Of a DNA stretch of 64,000 bases, positions 17,673-26,196 are shown piece by piece; position 1 is the first letter of the stretch; each line of letters opens with the position of its first letter. The position numbers and the translations under genes are program-made. The DNA is from Negativicutes bacterium. GTDB lineage: Bacteria > Bacillota > Negativicutes > Anaeromusales > Anaeromusaceae. The DNA lies in the NCBI GenBank assembly GCA_009929485.1, contig SAAJ01000009.1, positions 21,056-85,055 on the forward strand, written 5' to 3'. A model generated the notes under the pieces. It did not search any database. It was not told where the DNA came from and saw nothing but the letters and a program-made list of their open reading frames with translations.

Positions 17673-19006
17673 TCAAAGCCGGCTTTGTGAGCTTAGGCTG
17701 TGTAAAAAATCTGGTAGATACGGAAGTCATGCTCGGCTTGCTGCAGGATGGCGGCGTCGAGCTGATTGATGATCCGGCGGAAGCCGATATTCTAGTTGTC
17801 AATACCTGCGGCTTTATTGATGCCGCTAAAGAAGAATCGTTGCAGACAATTTTGCAGATGGCGGAATTTAAGAAAACAGGACGCTGCCGCGGTCTTATTG
17901 TGGCCGGTTGTTTGGGGCAGCGGTATCAGCAGGAACTTTTGGATGAAATGCCGGAAGTGGATGTTATTTTGGGAACCGCTGCGTGGGGGAGAATCCAGGA
18001 GGCAGTGGCTGCAGCTCTGGAGGGACGCCGGGCCTTGTTTATTGACAGCCTGACAACTCTTTATGACGAAAAAACACCCCGTATTTCTACGATGCCTTCT
18101 TATAGCGCTTATGTTAAAGTGGCCGAAGGCTGCAGCAACTGCTGCACCTACTGTGTGATTCCCAGTGTGCGCGGCGCCTTTCGCAGCCGACCGATTGAAT
18201 CGGTAGTGGAAGAGGTAAGGCACTTGGCCCAAAAGGGAGTGCGGGAAATCAATCTGGTGGCGCAGGATACCACCAGCTATGGCAAGGATTTATACGGGCA
18301 GCCTAACTTGGTGGCGCTTTTAAAGGAACTGGCTGTTATTGACGGGGTGGAATGGATTCGTCTATTGTATTGCTATCCCCGCTATTTTACTGACGAACTT
18401 ATTGCCTACATGGCCAGTGAACCTAAGATATGCCGTTATGTGGACCTGCCACTGCAGCATATTCATGATGGTGTTTTGCAGGCCATGAATCGCAGGGATC
18501 GTCAGGCGGATATTGACCTGTTGCTGCAAAAAATCAGACAGGCTATGCCGGACGTAGTGCTGCGCACTTCTTTTATCGTCGGTTTTCCCGGGGAAACAGA
18601 AGAGCAATTTGCTTTTTTGGAGCAGTGGCTGGAGACCGCACGCTTTGACCATGTAGGCGTATTTACGTATTCACAGGAAGAGGGTACTGCGGCTGGCGCC
18701 ATGGCGGAACAAGTGCCGGACGAGGTGAAACAGGAACGTTATCATCGTTTAATGGCGCTGCAAAGCAAGATTTCAGAGGAAATAAACCGCTCGTTAGAGG
18801 GGCGGGAGCTGCAAGTTATTGTTACCGGACTGGATGAGACGCGTCCAGAGGTGATTCTAGCTCGTTCTTATCGAGAGGCGCCGGATGTGGATGGACAGAT
18901 TTACGTAGAAACATCTGGACAAGACGGGCTGAAAGTGGGCGATTCCCTCAAAGTGCGCATTGCGCAGGGATTCAGTTATGATTTGGTAGCGGAAATTGTT
19001 GACTAA
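17669..19006 (+). CDS. rimO: Ribosomal protein S12 methylthiotransferase RimO
   Basis: A 445-residue radical SAM methylthiotransferase that adds a methylthio group to the conserved Asp of ribosomal protein uS12. The N-terminal UPF0004 domain has the cluster cysteines in SLGCVKN, NTCGFI and GCLGQRY; the radical SAM cluster is CSNCCTYC (Cys155, Cys159, Cys162); the C-terminal TRAM domain begins near GRELQVIV. SLGCVKNLVDTE separates RimO from MiaB. The ATG overlaps the stop of the preceding solute-binding gene, so the two are coupled. Confidence 0.96.
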   Translation: MIKAGFVSLGCVKNLVDTEVMLGLLQDGGVELIDDPAEADILVVNTCGFIDAAKEESLQTILQMAEFKKTGRCRGLIVAGCLGQRYQQELLDEMPEVDVILGTAAWGRIQEAVAAALEGRRALFIDSLTTLYDEKTPRISTMPSYSAYVKVAEGCSNCCTYCVIPSVRGAFRSRPIESVVEEVRHLAQKGVREINLVAQDTTSYGKDLYGQPNLVALLKELAVIDGVEWIRLLYCYPRYFTDELIAYMASEPKICRYVDLPLQHIHDGVLQAMNRRDRQADIDLLLQKIRQAMPDVVLRTSFIVGFPGETEEQFAFLEQWLETARFDHVGVFTYSQEEGTAAGAMAEQVPDEVKQERYHRLMALQSKISEEINRSLEGRELQVIVTGLDETRPEVILARSYREAPDVDGQIYVETSGQDGLKVGDSLKVRIAQGFSYDLVAEIVD

Positions 19007-19038
19007 AAAACCTGGGACCATGCAAAGGGGAGATCACG

Positions 19039-20313
19039 GTGATTGCGGAAATTATCAGTACAGGTACGGAACTGCTTCTGGGCGAGATTGTAAATTCCAA
19101 CGCAGCCTATATTGCCCAGCGGTTAAATGAAGCGGGCATTACCGTACATTATCAGAGTACGGTGGGAGATAATCCGCTGCGGATGGAGGAAGTGCTTAAG
19201 CAAGGAATGGCCCGTGCCGAGCTGGTGATTACCACAGGCGGTTTGGGACCAACTCAAGGGGACATTACCCGAGAGGTGTCCGCGGCCCTGTTGGGGTTGG
19301 AAATGGTTGAGGATGCGGCTACCGTGGCGCAGCTGCAGGAATTTTTTCGCCAGCGAAAGCTTCCTATGGCGGAAAGCAATCTGCGTCAAGCGCAACTGCC
19401 GGCGGGAGCAATTATCCTGCCTAATTGCTGCGGGACGGCGCCTGGAAGCATATTGGAGCACGCCAATGGCGTGTTGATCAATCTGCCTGGGCCGCCTGTG
19501 GAGATGCAGGCTATGTTGGAGCAGCAGGTGCTGCCGTGGTTGAAGAATTACCGCCCGGCCTTAGGGTGCATCCGCTCACGTATTTTCCGGTGCGTAGGCA
19601 TTGGAGAGTCTTTGTTGGAAGAAAAGCTGATGGATTTAGTTTTGTCTCAGGGAAACCCAACAGTAGCCTTTCTGGCTCGCAGCGGTGAAATGTTCGTGCG
19701 CCTTACGGCGCAGGGTGAAACGGAAGAGGCGGCGTTGCAGCTTATGGAGCCTTGGAGTACGCAGATTCGCGAACGCTTGGGTGATGCTGTCATTAGCGAC
19801 GACGACGCGACCTTGGAAGAAGTTGTTGGCCGAGAAATGTTGAAAAAAGGCTGGACGATGGCGACGGCGGAATCCTGCACAGCAGGCATGGTGGCGGCTA
19901 GGATAGCCAATGTGCCTGGCTCGTCCGCTTATCTGACAGGCGGCATTATCGCTTATGACAACCGGGTAAAGCAGGAACTGTTGGCAGTGCCGGAATCCTT
20001 GCTGCGGGATTTTGGCGCGGTGAGCGTGCAGACGGCGGAAGCTATGGCTATTGGCGCTCGCAAAGCCTGCGGCGTTGAAGTAGCTTTGGCCACAACGGGG
20101 ATTGCCGGTCCTGACGGAGGTAGTGAGGCCAAGCCTGTTGGGCTGGTGCACATGGCGGTTGTGGGTCCATGGGGGATTTGGCAGGAAGAGGGACGGTTTT
20201 ATGGAAGCCGTCAACAGATCCGCAGCCATGCGACGGCTCGGGCGCTGGCGCTGCTGGTACGATATTTACGCCAGTTTGAGGCGAAAAAAGACACTGATGA
20301 AAAAACGACTTGA
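19039..20313 (+). CDS. cinA: Competence/damage-inducible protein CinA (NMN deamidase family)
   Basis: A 424-residue two-domain protein. The N-terminal MoCF-like domain starts with EIISTGTELLLGEIVNSNA and includes TTGGLGPTQGDITRE; the C-terminal domain has MATAESCTAGMVAARIANVPGSS and TGIAGPDGGS, the NMN deamidase (PncC) signature. The family recycles nicotinamide mononucleotide and pyrophosphatase activity on ADP-ribose is known for some members. In many Firmicutes cinA lies just before recA; here a DEAD-box gene lies between. GTG start with AAAGGGGAG upstream. Confidence 0.95.
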   Translation: MIAEIISTGTELLLGEIVNSNAAYIAQRLNEAGITVHYQSTVGDNPLRMEEVLKQGMARAELVITTGGLGPTQGDITREVSAALLGLEMVEDAATVAQLQEFFRQRKLPMAESNLRQAQLPAGAIILPNCCGTAPGSILEHANGVLINLPGPPVEMQAMLEQQVLPWLKNYRPALGCIRSRIFRCVGIGESLLEEKLMDLVLSQGNPTVAFLARSGEMFVRLTAQGETEEAALQLMEPWSTQIRERLGDAVISDDDATLEEVVGREMLKKGWTMATAESCTAGMVAARIANVPGSSAYLTGGIIAYDNRVKQELLAVPESLLRDFGAVSVQTAEAMAIGARKACGVEVALATTGIAGPDGGSEAKPVGLVHMAVVGPWGIWQEEGRFYGSRQQIRSHATARALALLVRYLRQFEAKKDTDEKTT

Positions 20314-20348
20314 TTAGTTGTTTGTTTATAAAATAGGAGGAATTTATT

Positions 20349-21917
20349 TTGGAAGAAAAAAACGTAAACTTTGAAGAACTGGGAATTAGCAAGAAAGTAT
20401 TGAGTGCGCTGAGCGCGATGGGTTTTGAAGCGCCTTCGCCGATTCAGAGCGAGACCATTCCTCATGTGCTGGGTGGCAAGGACATTATTGGTCAGGCCCA
20501 GACCGGCACAGGCAAGACCGCCGCTTTTGGCATTCCCCTTGTGGAAAAAGTTACGCCTGATAAGGTGGTACAGGCATTGGTGCTGACTCCTACACGGGAG
20601 CTGGCGATTCAGGTGGCCGAAGAAATTTCTAATATCGGCAAAGGCAAGCGTGTGCGCGTGCTGCCGGTATACGGCGGTCAGCCGATTGATCGGCAGATTC
20701 GCGCCATTCGCGCTGGCGCCCAAATTGTAATTGGTACGCCGGGACGTCTGCTGGATCATATTCGTCGCCAAACATTGCGCTTAGATAAAGTGCAGATGGT
20801 CGTAATGGATGAAGCGGACGAAATGCTGGACATGGGCTTTGTCGAGGATATTGAGTCAATTTTATCGCATACGCCGGAAGAATCGCGGCAAACTCTGCTT
20901 TTCTCGGCCACCATGCCTGCGGCTATCGCTTCGCTGGCCAAACGCTATATGAAAGATCCCTTTACCGTGACTATTAGCCGCGAGCAGCTTACCGTACCGG
21001 CTATCGAACAGTTCTATTATGAAACAAGAGACAAGCTGGAGGCGTTATGCCGGGTGCTTGATCTGGAGGAAACCGGTAAAAGCATTGTTTTCTGCCGTAC
21101 CAAAAAAGGTGTGGATGACTTGGTGGCATCCTTGCAGACACGCGGCTATCTTGTGGACGGCCTGCATGGCGATCTTAGCCAGAATCAGCGTGACCGCGTT
21201 ATGAAACAGGTCCGCATTGGTAAGCTTGATATTTTGGTGGCTACCGATGTGGCGGCGCGCGGTATTGATATTGATGACATTACTCATGTTATTAATTACG
21301 ATATCCCGCAGGATCACGAATCCTATGTGCATCGTATCGGACGTACGGGACGTGCCGGCCGGACCGGTGTGGCGCTGACCTTTATCAATCCTCGCGAGTT
21401 CCGCCAGTTAAAGAGCATTGAGCGGGCGACGCACAGCCGGTTGGTACGCCGGGCCGTGCCTAGTGCTTCCGACGTGTTGAAGCGTCATGAAGAAACGCTT
21501 AAGGAGCGGTTGGCCACCTTGATTTCGCGCGGCAATCTTGACGAGTATATTTCCATTGTTGAAGAAATGGCTGAAAGCCATGATGCGGTCGATGTCGCTG
21601 CAGCGGCCATGAAGCTGGCGCAAGAAGGCTTCAAGCTGGTGGAAGAGACACCGGTTATGATGGAAAATACAGAGGGCATGGTACGGCTCTTCCTGAATGT
21701 CGGCCGGGCGCAGAATATTCGCCCTGAGGACATTGTAAGGGCGATTGCTACGGAAGCCGATATTCCTGGTAAGGTCATTGGCATGATCAATATTTACGAC
21801 CGTTTCACTTTTGTGGAAGTGCCCCAGAATATGGCGGAACGGGTAATGGCGGTCATGCATAAGGGCACCATTAAAGGCTACCAGGTTAATGTGGAGCCTG
21901 CCAAAGGAAAAAGATAA
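20349..21917 (+). CDS. deaD: DEAD-box ATP-dependent RNA helicase with DbpA-type RNA-binding domain
   Basis: A 522-residue cold-shock-type helicase. Motifs in order: Q motif FEAPSPIQSETIP, Walker A AQTGTGKT, PTRELAIQ, the DEAD box in VMDEADEML, SAT, and the helicase C motifs HRIGRTGRAGRTG. Residues ~440-522 (RLFLNVGRAQNIRPEDIVRAIA to GYQVNVEPAK) form a DbpA/CsdA-type RNA-binding domain, as in E. coli DeaD and B. subtilis DeaD/YxiN. It starts at TTG 20349 with AGGAGG and is followed by a strong terminator, so it closes a transcription unit. Confidence 0.94.
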   Translation: MEEKNVNFEELGISKKVLSALSAMGFEAPSPIQSETIPHVLGGKDIIGQAQTGTGKTAAFGIPLVEKVTPDKVVQALVLTPTRELAIQVAEEISNIGKGKRVRVLPVYGGQPIDRQIRAIRAGAQIVIGTPGRLLDHIRRQTLRLDKVQMVVMDEADEMLDMGFVEDIESILSHTPEESRQTLLFSATMPAAIASLAKRYMKDPFTVTISREQLTVPAIEQFYYETRDKLEALCRVLDLEETGKSIVFCRTKKGVDDLVASLQTRGYLVDGLHGDLSQNQRDRVMKQVRIGKLDILVATDVAARGIDIDDITHVINYDIPQDHESYVHRIGRTGRAGRTGVALTFINPREFRQLKSIERATHSRLVRRAVPSASDVLKRHEETLKERLATLISRGNLDEYISIVEEMAESHDAVDVAAAAMKLAQEGFKLVEETPVMMENTEGMVRLFLNVGRAQNIRPEDIVRAIATEADIPGKVIGMINIYDRFTFVEVPQNMAERVMAVMHKGTIKGYQVNVEPAKGKR

Positions 21918-21928
21918 GCATTAGTTGT

Positions 21929-21974
21929 ATAAAGGCTGCGGAAGACTTTCGAGTTTTCCGCAGCCTTTATTTTA
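21929..21974 (+). terminator. Intrinsic terminator after the helicase gene
   Basis: A 15-bp stem, 21929-21943 (ataaaggctgcggaa) with 21956-21970 (ttccgcagcctttat), loop of 12 bases, followed by tttt. Confidence 0.88.
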
Positions 21975-21990
21975 CGGCTGAAAAACCTAG

Positions 21991-22140
21991 GGTTATCAAA
22001 GCCTGGGAGCTTCTGTCTACACGGCGGCATAACTGTATTTGAGACAAGATTTGCGTCCTGCGGACCGTCTTGCTCCAATAAAAGTCTCAAATACAATCAC
22101 GGCCGCCGTAGCCTCAGTCGCACCCTCCCGTGACTCCGAT
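21991..22140 (+). repeat. Dispersed palindromic repeat, short form (copy A)
   Basis: A non-coding imperfect palindrome between the helicase terminator and the recA promoter. The left arm, 22021-22045, ends in tgtatttgagac, which is perfectly complementary to gtctcaaataca at 22084-22095; the arms continue, imperfectly, to about 22109. The centre holds cctgcggaccgtcttgctcc (22057-22076) with GTCC/GGAC and CAAGA/TCTTG sub-hairpins. The same arms, centre and flanks recur at 63657-63880, where the centre is about 92 bases longer. It has no open frame that resembles a gene. Outer limits are approximate, set where similarity to the other copy fades. Confidence 0.85.
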
Positions 22141-22204
22141 TCTCTTGTTCAATCCTTTATCCCTTTCAAAAGATCACACAGCAGCTTTTTCTTGCAGCCT
22201 CTTC

Positions 22205-22234
22205 TTGACTTTCCGAACCTTTGTTTGGTAAAAT
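22205..22234 (+). promoter_or_regulatory. recA promoter
   Basis: TTGACT (22205-22210), 18-base spacer, TAAAAT (22229-22234), 30 bases before the recA start codon. The spacer contains a LexA-type operator. Confidence 0.8.
22214..22227 (+). promoter_or_regulatory. LexA (SOS box) operator in the recA promoter
   Basis: CGAAC-CTTT-GTTTG matches the Gram-positive LexA/DinR site CGAAC-N4-GTTCG with one mismatch and sits between the -35 and -10 of recA, where bound LexA would block RNA polymerase. Confidence 0.8.
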
Positions 22235-22263
22235 GAAAGAGGAAAAATGAAGGGGGCAGAACA

Positions 22264-23325
22264 ATGGAGCGACAGAATGCGGAAAAGATGCGGGCGTTAG
22301 AGCAGGCAGTCAAGCAGATTGAAAAAGATTTCGGCAAAGGCTCGATTATGAAGCTTGGCGAGGCCGCCGCGAAGATGAACGTAGAAGTAATTCCATCAGG
22401 CGCATTGTCCTTGGATGTCGCCCTGGGCGTTGGCGGTGTGCCGCGGGGGCGTGTTGTGGAGATTTACGGACCGGAGTCGTCTGGTAAAACTACGGTTGCG
22501 TTACATATGATTGCGGAGGCGCAGCGTTTAGGCGGCGTAGCCGCGTTTGTTGATGCCGAGCATGCGCTCGATCCAGTATATTCCCGTAAGCTGGGCGTAG
22601 ACATTGACAACTTATTAATTTCACAGCCGGATAATGGCGAACAGGCGCTGGAAATTACCGATGCTTTAGTGCGCAGTTCCGCTATTGACATCATTGTTAT
22701 CGATTCGGTGGCCGCGTTGGTTCCTAAAGCGGAAATTGAAGGCGAAATGGGCGACTCCCATGTGGGGCTTCAAGCGCGCTTGATGTCGCAGGCCATGCGG
22801 AAATTGACAGGCGCCATCAGTAAATCTCGTTGTACTGCGGTTTTTATTAACCAGATTCGAGAAAAAGTAGGGGTCATGTTCGGCAATCCGGAAACAACGA
22901 CAGGCGGTCGGGCGTTGAAGTTTTACTCCACCATTCGTCTGGACGTGCGGCGCATTGACAGTGTTAAACAAGGCAACGATATCATTGGCAATCGCACCCG
23001 GGTTAAAGTTGTAAAAAACAAGGTGGCGCCGCCTTTCCGGCAAGCGGAATTTGATATTGTGTACGGCGAAGGCATATCTAGAGAAGGAATTATCTTGGAT
23101 ATGGCGACCGATTTGGACATTCTTGAAAAGAGCGGTTCCTGGTATTCGTATCAAAGCAATCGGCTGGGACAAGGAAGGGAAAACATCAAACAGTTTTTCA
23201 AGGAAAACCCGGCAGTGGCAGATGAAATTGAAGTGCAAATTCGGCAAAAACTCCTTGGCAGCAAATTGCCGGCAGAAGAGGCGGAGGAAGCTAAAACTGC
23301 GAAAGAAACTGGGAATGACGAATGA
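22264..23325 (+). CDS. recA: Recombinase RecA
   Basis: A 353-residue RecA: strand exchange in recombination and co-protease for LexA cleavage. It opens with [22 protein letters not shown], carries Walker [10 protein letters not shown] (residues 69-77), the DAEHALDP and [15 protein letters not shown] segments, and loop [20 protein letters not shown]. The acidic C-terminus ends [16 protein letters not shown]. An SOS box lies in its promoter. The stop codon overlaps the recX start (ATGA). Confidence 0.98.
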   Translation: MERQNAEKMRALEQAVKQIEKDFGKGSIMKLGEAAAKMNVEVIPSGALSLDVALGVGGVPRGRVVEIYGPESSGKTTVALHMIAEAQRLGGVAAFVDAEHALDPVYSRKLGVDIDNLLISQPDNGEQALEITDALVRSSAIDIIVIDSVAALVPKAEIEGEMGDSHVGLQARLMSQAMRKLTGAISKSRCTAVFINQIREKVGVMFGNPETTTGGRALKFYSTIRLDVRRIDSVKQGNDIIGNRTRVKVVKNKVAPPFRQAEFDIVYGEGISREGIILDMATDLDILEKSGSWYSYQSNRLGQGRENIKQFFKENPAVADEIEVQIRQKLLGSKLPAEEAEEAKTAKETGNDE

Positions 23326-23789
23326 ATACGTCCCGTGAAGTAGTAAAAGCGGCGCTGCAGATGTTGCAGCGCCGCTTTTACAGCAAACAGGAATTGGCGG
23401 AAAAATTGCGGCGTAAGGGAGCGGCGGAAGAAGCGTTGCAGGAAGCGTTAGCACAATTGGAACAGTGGAATTACCTGAACGATCAGCGCCTTTGTAAACG
23501 CCAAGTGCTGCTGAAAGTGCAGGAAGGACGCTACGGGCGCTTGCGCATTGAGCAGATTCTCCGACAAAAGGGCTTTGCCGGAGAGGATGTAGCAGAAGCC
23601 TGGGAGGCGCAGGAGGACGAGCTGCCTAGCGAAGAGGAAAGGGCTTTGCGGCTATTACAAAGACGTTTTCGTTCCAGCGGTGAAGAAGAACAACGTTTAC
23701 TGCGTTTTTTATGGCAAAGAGGATTTTCGGCGGCTGTGGCGCGGCGAACCGTGGCTTTGTACTTGGCGGACAACGGGGCGTCTTCTTGA
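23322..23789 (+). CDS. recX: Regulatory protein RecX
   Basis: A 155-residue RecX-family protein, a helical-repeat modulator that inhibits or remodels RecA filaments. Typical segments: [39 protein letters not shown], and [23 protein letters not shown]. It overlaps recA by four bases and so depends on the recA promoter. A perfect 17-bp inverted repeat lies within its first twenty codons (see separate entry), which may reduce its expression relative to recA. The rny promoter's -35 overlaps its last codons. Confidence 0.92.
   Translation: MNTSREVVKAALQMLQRRFYSKQELAEKLRRKGAAEEALQEALAQLEQWNYLNDQRLCKRQVLLKVQEGRYGRLRIEQILRQKGFAGEDVAEAWEAQEDELPSEEERALRLLQRRFRSSGEEEQRLLRFLWQRGFSAAVARRTVALYLADNGASS
23343..23381 (+). 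repeat. Perfect 17-bp inverted repeat inside the start of recX
   Basis: Left arm 23343-23359 and right arm 23365-23381 are exact reverse complements (GC-rich core gcggcgctgca), separated by five bases (gatgt). In RNA this is a very stable hairpin about 20 bases after the recA stop. It is inside codons 8-20 of recX. The right arm ends CGCTTTTAC, without a long T run. Confidence 0.85.
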
Positions 23790-23814
23790 CACTGTTGTAA
23801 AAACCAAGTAAAAT
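23786..23814 (+). promoter_or_regulatory. Sigma-A promoter of the rny leader
   Basis: TTGACA (23786-23791), 17-base spacer, TAAAAT (23809-23814). It begins within the recX stop region and precedes a structured leader and rny. Confidence 0.85.
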
Positions 23815-23817
23815 AAA

Positions 23818-24022
23818 ATCGTTAACTCGCCAGAGGTTGACAACATCCATACGGTCATTTCCTTGCCGAGATGTCGGGGGGATGCTTAGGTTTGTTGATG
23901 CAAAAGCCGAGTGATAGCTCGGCTTTTCCTTTATGCATAACAAGAGGTCTCGTGATGCGTCTCGGCATGGAGAACGATGCCGTACTACAGATGAACTAGA
24001 GCCATATGAAGTAGTTATAAAA
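23818..24022 (+). ncRNA. Structured leader of rny with internal terminator; unidentified RNA element
   Basis: A 5' leader of about 220 bases between a consensus promoter and rny, with no plausible small protein gene. Visible pairings include CATCC (23844-23848) with GGATG (23880-23884), CCGA/TCGG around 23866-23876, a terminator-like hairpin at 23902-23927, GGCAT/ATGCC near 23964-23981 and ACTAC/GTAGT just before the ribosome site. I compared it by eye with the common riboswitch classes (lysine, T-box, M-box, ydaO, c-di-GMP, THF, ZTP) and did not match it. It may be an attenuator, a riboswitch or a small RNA released by the terminator. Confidence 0.5.
23902..23935 (+). terminator. Terminator-like hairpin within the rny leader
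   Basis: A perfect 10-bp stem, AAAAGCCGAG (23902-23911) with CTCGGCTTTT (23918-23927), loop of six, followed by cctttat. It lies about 90 bases after the expected transcription start and upstream of rny. Confidence 0.7.
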
Positions 24023-24039
24023 AAAGGAGGTGTCGAGTT

Positions 24040-25575
24040 ATTATCGAAGTAATTGCAGCAGCCGTTGTCATGGGAGCAGTCGGAGTCGGAGCGGGATATT
24101 GGATTCGAAAAAGTACCGCAGAAGCCAAGATTGCCTCCGCAGAGGAAGCGGCGCGGAAAATTGTAGAAGAAGCCGAGCGGACCGGAGAAGCGCGAAAAAA
24201 GGAAGCTTTGGTGGAAGCCAAAGAGGAAATTCACCGTTTGCGCGTGGAAATGGAACGTGAAGGCAAAGAACGTCGTGGCGAATTGCAGCGTCTAGAACGT
24301 CGTTTGGTTCAGAAAGAAGAAAATCTGGATCGAAAAATGGATGCTGTGGAAAAAAAGGAAGAAGTTTTAGGCCGTAAGGAAGGCGAAGTAGAGCGCGCCC
24401 AGGAAAAAATTAATGCGGTCTATGAAAAGCAGTTGGCGGAATTGGAACGTCTTTCCGGCATGTCGTCGGAAGAGGCGCGTACGTTGTTGCTGGCTCGGGC
24501 ACAAGAAGAAATTCGTCATGAAACAGCTATTATGATCAAAGAACTGGAGCAGCAGGCGAAAGAAGAAGCCGATAAGAAGGCGCGGGAAATCGTGTCTGCG
24601 GCGATTCAACGCTGTGCAGCCGATCATGTTGCTGAAACCACAGTTTCTGTGGTAGCCTTGCCTAATGATGAAATGAAGGGTCGCATTATTGGTCGTGAAG
24701 GCCGCAATATTCGTACCTTGGAAACATTGACAGGCATTGATTTGATTATTGACGACACGCCGGAAGCGGTTATTCTTTCCGGCTTTGATCCGGTGCGCAG
24801 GGAAGTTGCCCGCTTAGCTTTAGAAAAGCTAATTACCGATGGCCGTATTCACCCGGCGCGGATTGAAGAAATGGTAGAAAAAGCCCAGAAGGAAGTTGAG
24901 CAGCGCATTAAAGAAGCCGGCGAACAAGCTACCTTTGAGACCGGCGTTCATGGTTTGCATCCTGAAATCATTCGGCTTTTGGGCCGTTTGAAATATCGCA
25001 CCAGCTATGGACAGAATGTTCTTAAACATTCTATTGAAGTATCTCACTTGGCCGGCGTTATGGCTGCCGAGCTGGGTGTGGATGTTATGCTGGCGAAACG
25101 GGCCGGTTTGCTCCATGATCTAGGAAAAGCAGTGGACCATGAAATGGAAGGGTCCCATGTTACCATTGGCGGTGATTTGGCGAAGAAATTTCGTGAGTCG
25201 CCGGAAGTGGTTAACTCCATCTTGGCGCATCATGGCGATGAAGAGCCGCGGACAGTGCAAGCAGTACTTGTGGCGGCGGCAGATGCCATCTCGGCAGCTC
25301 GTCCGGGCGCCCGCAGGGAAAGCTTGGAAAGCTATTTGAAGCGTTTGAGCCGGTTGGAAGAAATCGCCGAGTCCTTTGAAGGCGTAGAAAAATCCTTTGC
25401 CATTCAGGCAGGCCGCGAAGTGCGCATTATGGTCAAACCTGAAAAAATTGACGATTTAGCGTCGGTTCGCTTGGTACGGGATATTGTTAAACGGATTGAG
25501 AATGAACTGGAATATCCGGGACAGATTAAAGTAACGGTAATCCGAGAAGTTCGCGCTGTTGAATACGCAAAATAA
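24040..25575 (+). CDS. rny: Ribonuclease Y, apparent AUU start codon
   Basis: A membrane-anchored endoribonuclease that initiates mRNA decay. Parts: N-terminal anchor ([20 protein letters not shown]), long coiled coil (~25-200), KH domain with [17 protein letters not shown] domain with the metal residues in [12 protein letters not shown], and a C-terminal helical domain. Start: the ideal ribosome site AAGGAGGTG (24024-24032) is followed seven bases later by ATT 24040; no ATG, GTG or TTG occurs in frame between the upstream TGA (24007) and ATG 24070. Starting at 24070 would place the start 38 bases from that site and remove half of the membrane anchor. From ATT 24040 the product is 511 residues and its N-terminus aligns in length with B. 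subtilis RNase Y up to AEAKI. Confidence 0.93.
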   Translation: MIEVIAAAVVMGAVGVGAGYWIRKSTAEAKIASAEEAARKIVEEAERTGEARKKEALVEAKEEIHRLRVEMEREGKERRGELQRLERRLVQKEENLDRKMDAVEKKEEVLGRKEGEVERAQEKINAVYEKQLAELERLSGMSSEEARTLLLARAQEEIRHETAIMIKELEQQAKEEADKKAREIVSAAIQRCAADHVAETTVSVVALPNDEMKGRIIGREGRNIRTLETLTGIDLIIDDTPEAVILSGFDPVRREVARLALEKLITDGRIHPARIEEMVEKAQKEVEQRIKEAGEQATFETGVHGLHPEIIRLLGRLKYRTSYGQNVLKHSIEVSHLAGVMAAELGVDVMLAKRAGLLHDLGKAVDHEMEGSHVTIGGDLAKKFRESPEVVNSILAHHGDEEPRTVQAVLVAAADAISAARPGARRESLESYLKRLSRLEEIAESFEGVEKSFAIQAGREVRIMVKPEKIDDLASVRLVRDIVKRIENELEYPGQIKVTVIREVRAVEYAK

Positions 25576-25577
25576 CG

Positions 25578-25613
25578 AAAAGAAACGACCTTGTTTAAGG
25601 TCGTTTCTTTTCC
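25578..25613 (+). terminator. Intrinsic terminator after rny
   Basis: A perfect 15-bp stem, 25578-25592 with 25597-25611, loop GTTT, right arm ending in TTTCTTTT. Confidence 0.87.
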
Positions 25614-25667
25614 TTCTGCTTTGATTGGCTACAAGGCGTGCATAGCGCTGCAGCAAGGGGGAGAATT

Positions 25668-26186
25668 ATGAGTAAAGTAATGCAGGAAGAAGCATTTCCA
25701 GAAGGCGTCAATCTATTGTTTGCTATTTTGACGCGGTATCCGGAAATCGGCTATCTGGAGTTGGGGGCGGAAGAACGAGTTCTTCACTTGACTTTCTTTG
25801 TACAAGAAACCTTGGAGGAAGAACGCGCGCGTTCGCTGGGAGAACTGCTGTTTGAAAGCGCAACCGCCTATCATTTGTTGGAGGGGTATGTGTATGACGC
25901 GATGGAATTTGAATACTCTTTTCATGAAGGCGTGACTTTTTTGACGATAGTGCGAGATCTGAACAGCTTGTCGCGCGGCGAAATTTCCGTGTTGGTGGAA
26001 GTGCTGAAGGATCAGTTGGGAGCCGAGTTAGTGGTAGATTATCAGGCGGAGCTGCCTCCGGGAACGGAGGAAATACCCGGAGATGAAGAGTATTTAGATG
26101 GTTTATTTCAAAGCATCCGCCGCTTACCGCCGCAAACCTTGATTGGTATTCGGGAAGAGGGACGCGTGTTGGTATATACGCAGTGA
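25668..26186 (+). CDS. Conserved-looking hypothetical protein upstream of ymdB
   Basis: A 172-residue soluble, acidic protein (start MSKVMQEEAFPEGVNLLF). I place the start at ATG 25668 after AGGGGGAG. The sequence alternates predicted strand and helix (YLELGAEERVLHLTFFVQ, VTFLTIVRDLNSLSRGEISVLVEVLKDQLGAELVVDY) and has no membrane span, signal peptide or motif I recognise. The stop is ten bases before the ymdB start, so both are likely co-transcribed between the rny terminator and spoVS. Confidence 0.78.
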   Translation: MSKVMQEEAFPEGVNLLFAILTRYPEIGYLELGAEERVLHLTFFVQETLEEERARSLGELLFESATAYHLLEGYVYDAMEFEYSFHEGVTFLTIVRDLNSLSRGEISVLVEVLKDQLGAELVVDYQAELPPGTEEIPGDEEYLDGLFQSIRRLPPQTLIGIREEGRVLVYTQ

Positions 26187-26196
26187 GGAGGCCGTT

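Noticed and set aside
22666..23454. A 262-codon reverse-strand frame covering recA and recX
   Set aside because: Shadow of two well-supported genes on the plus strand; no start signal and no domain.
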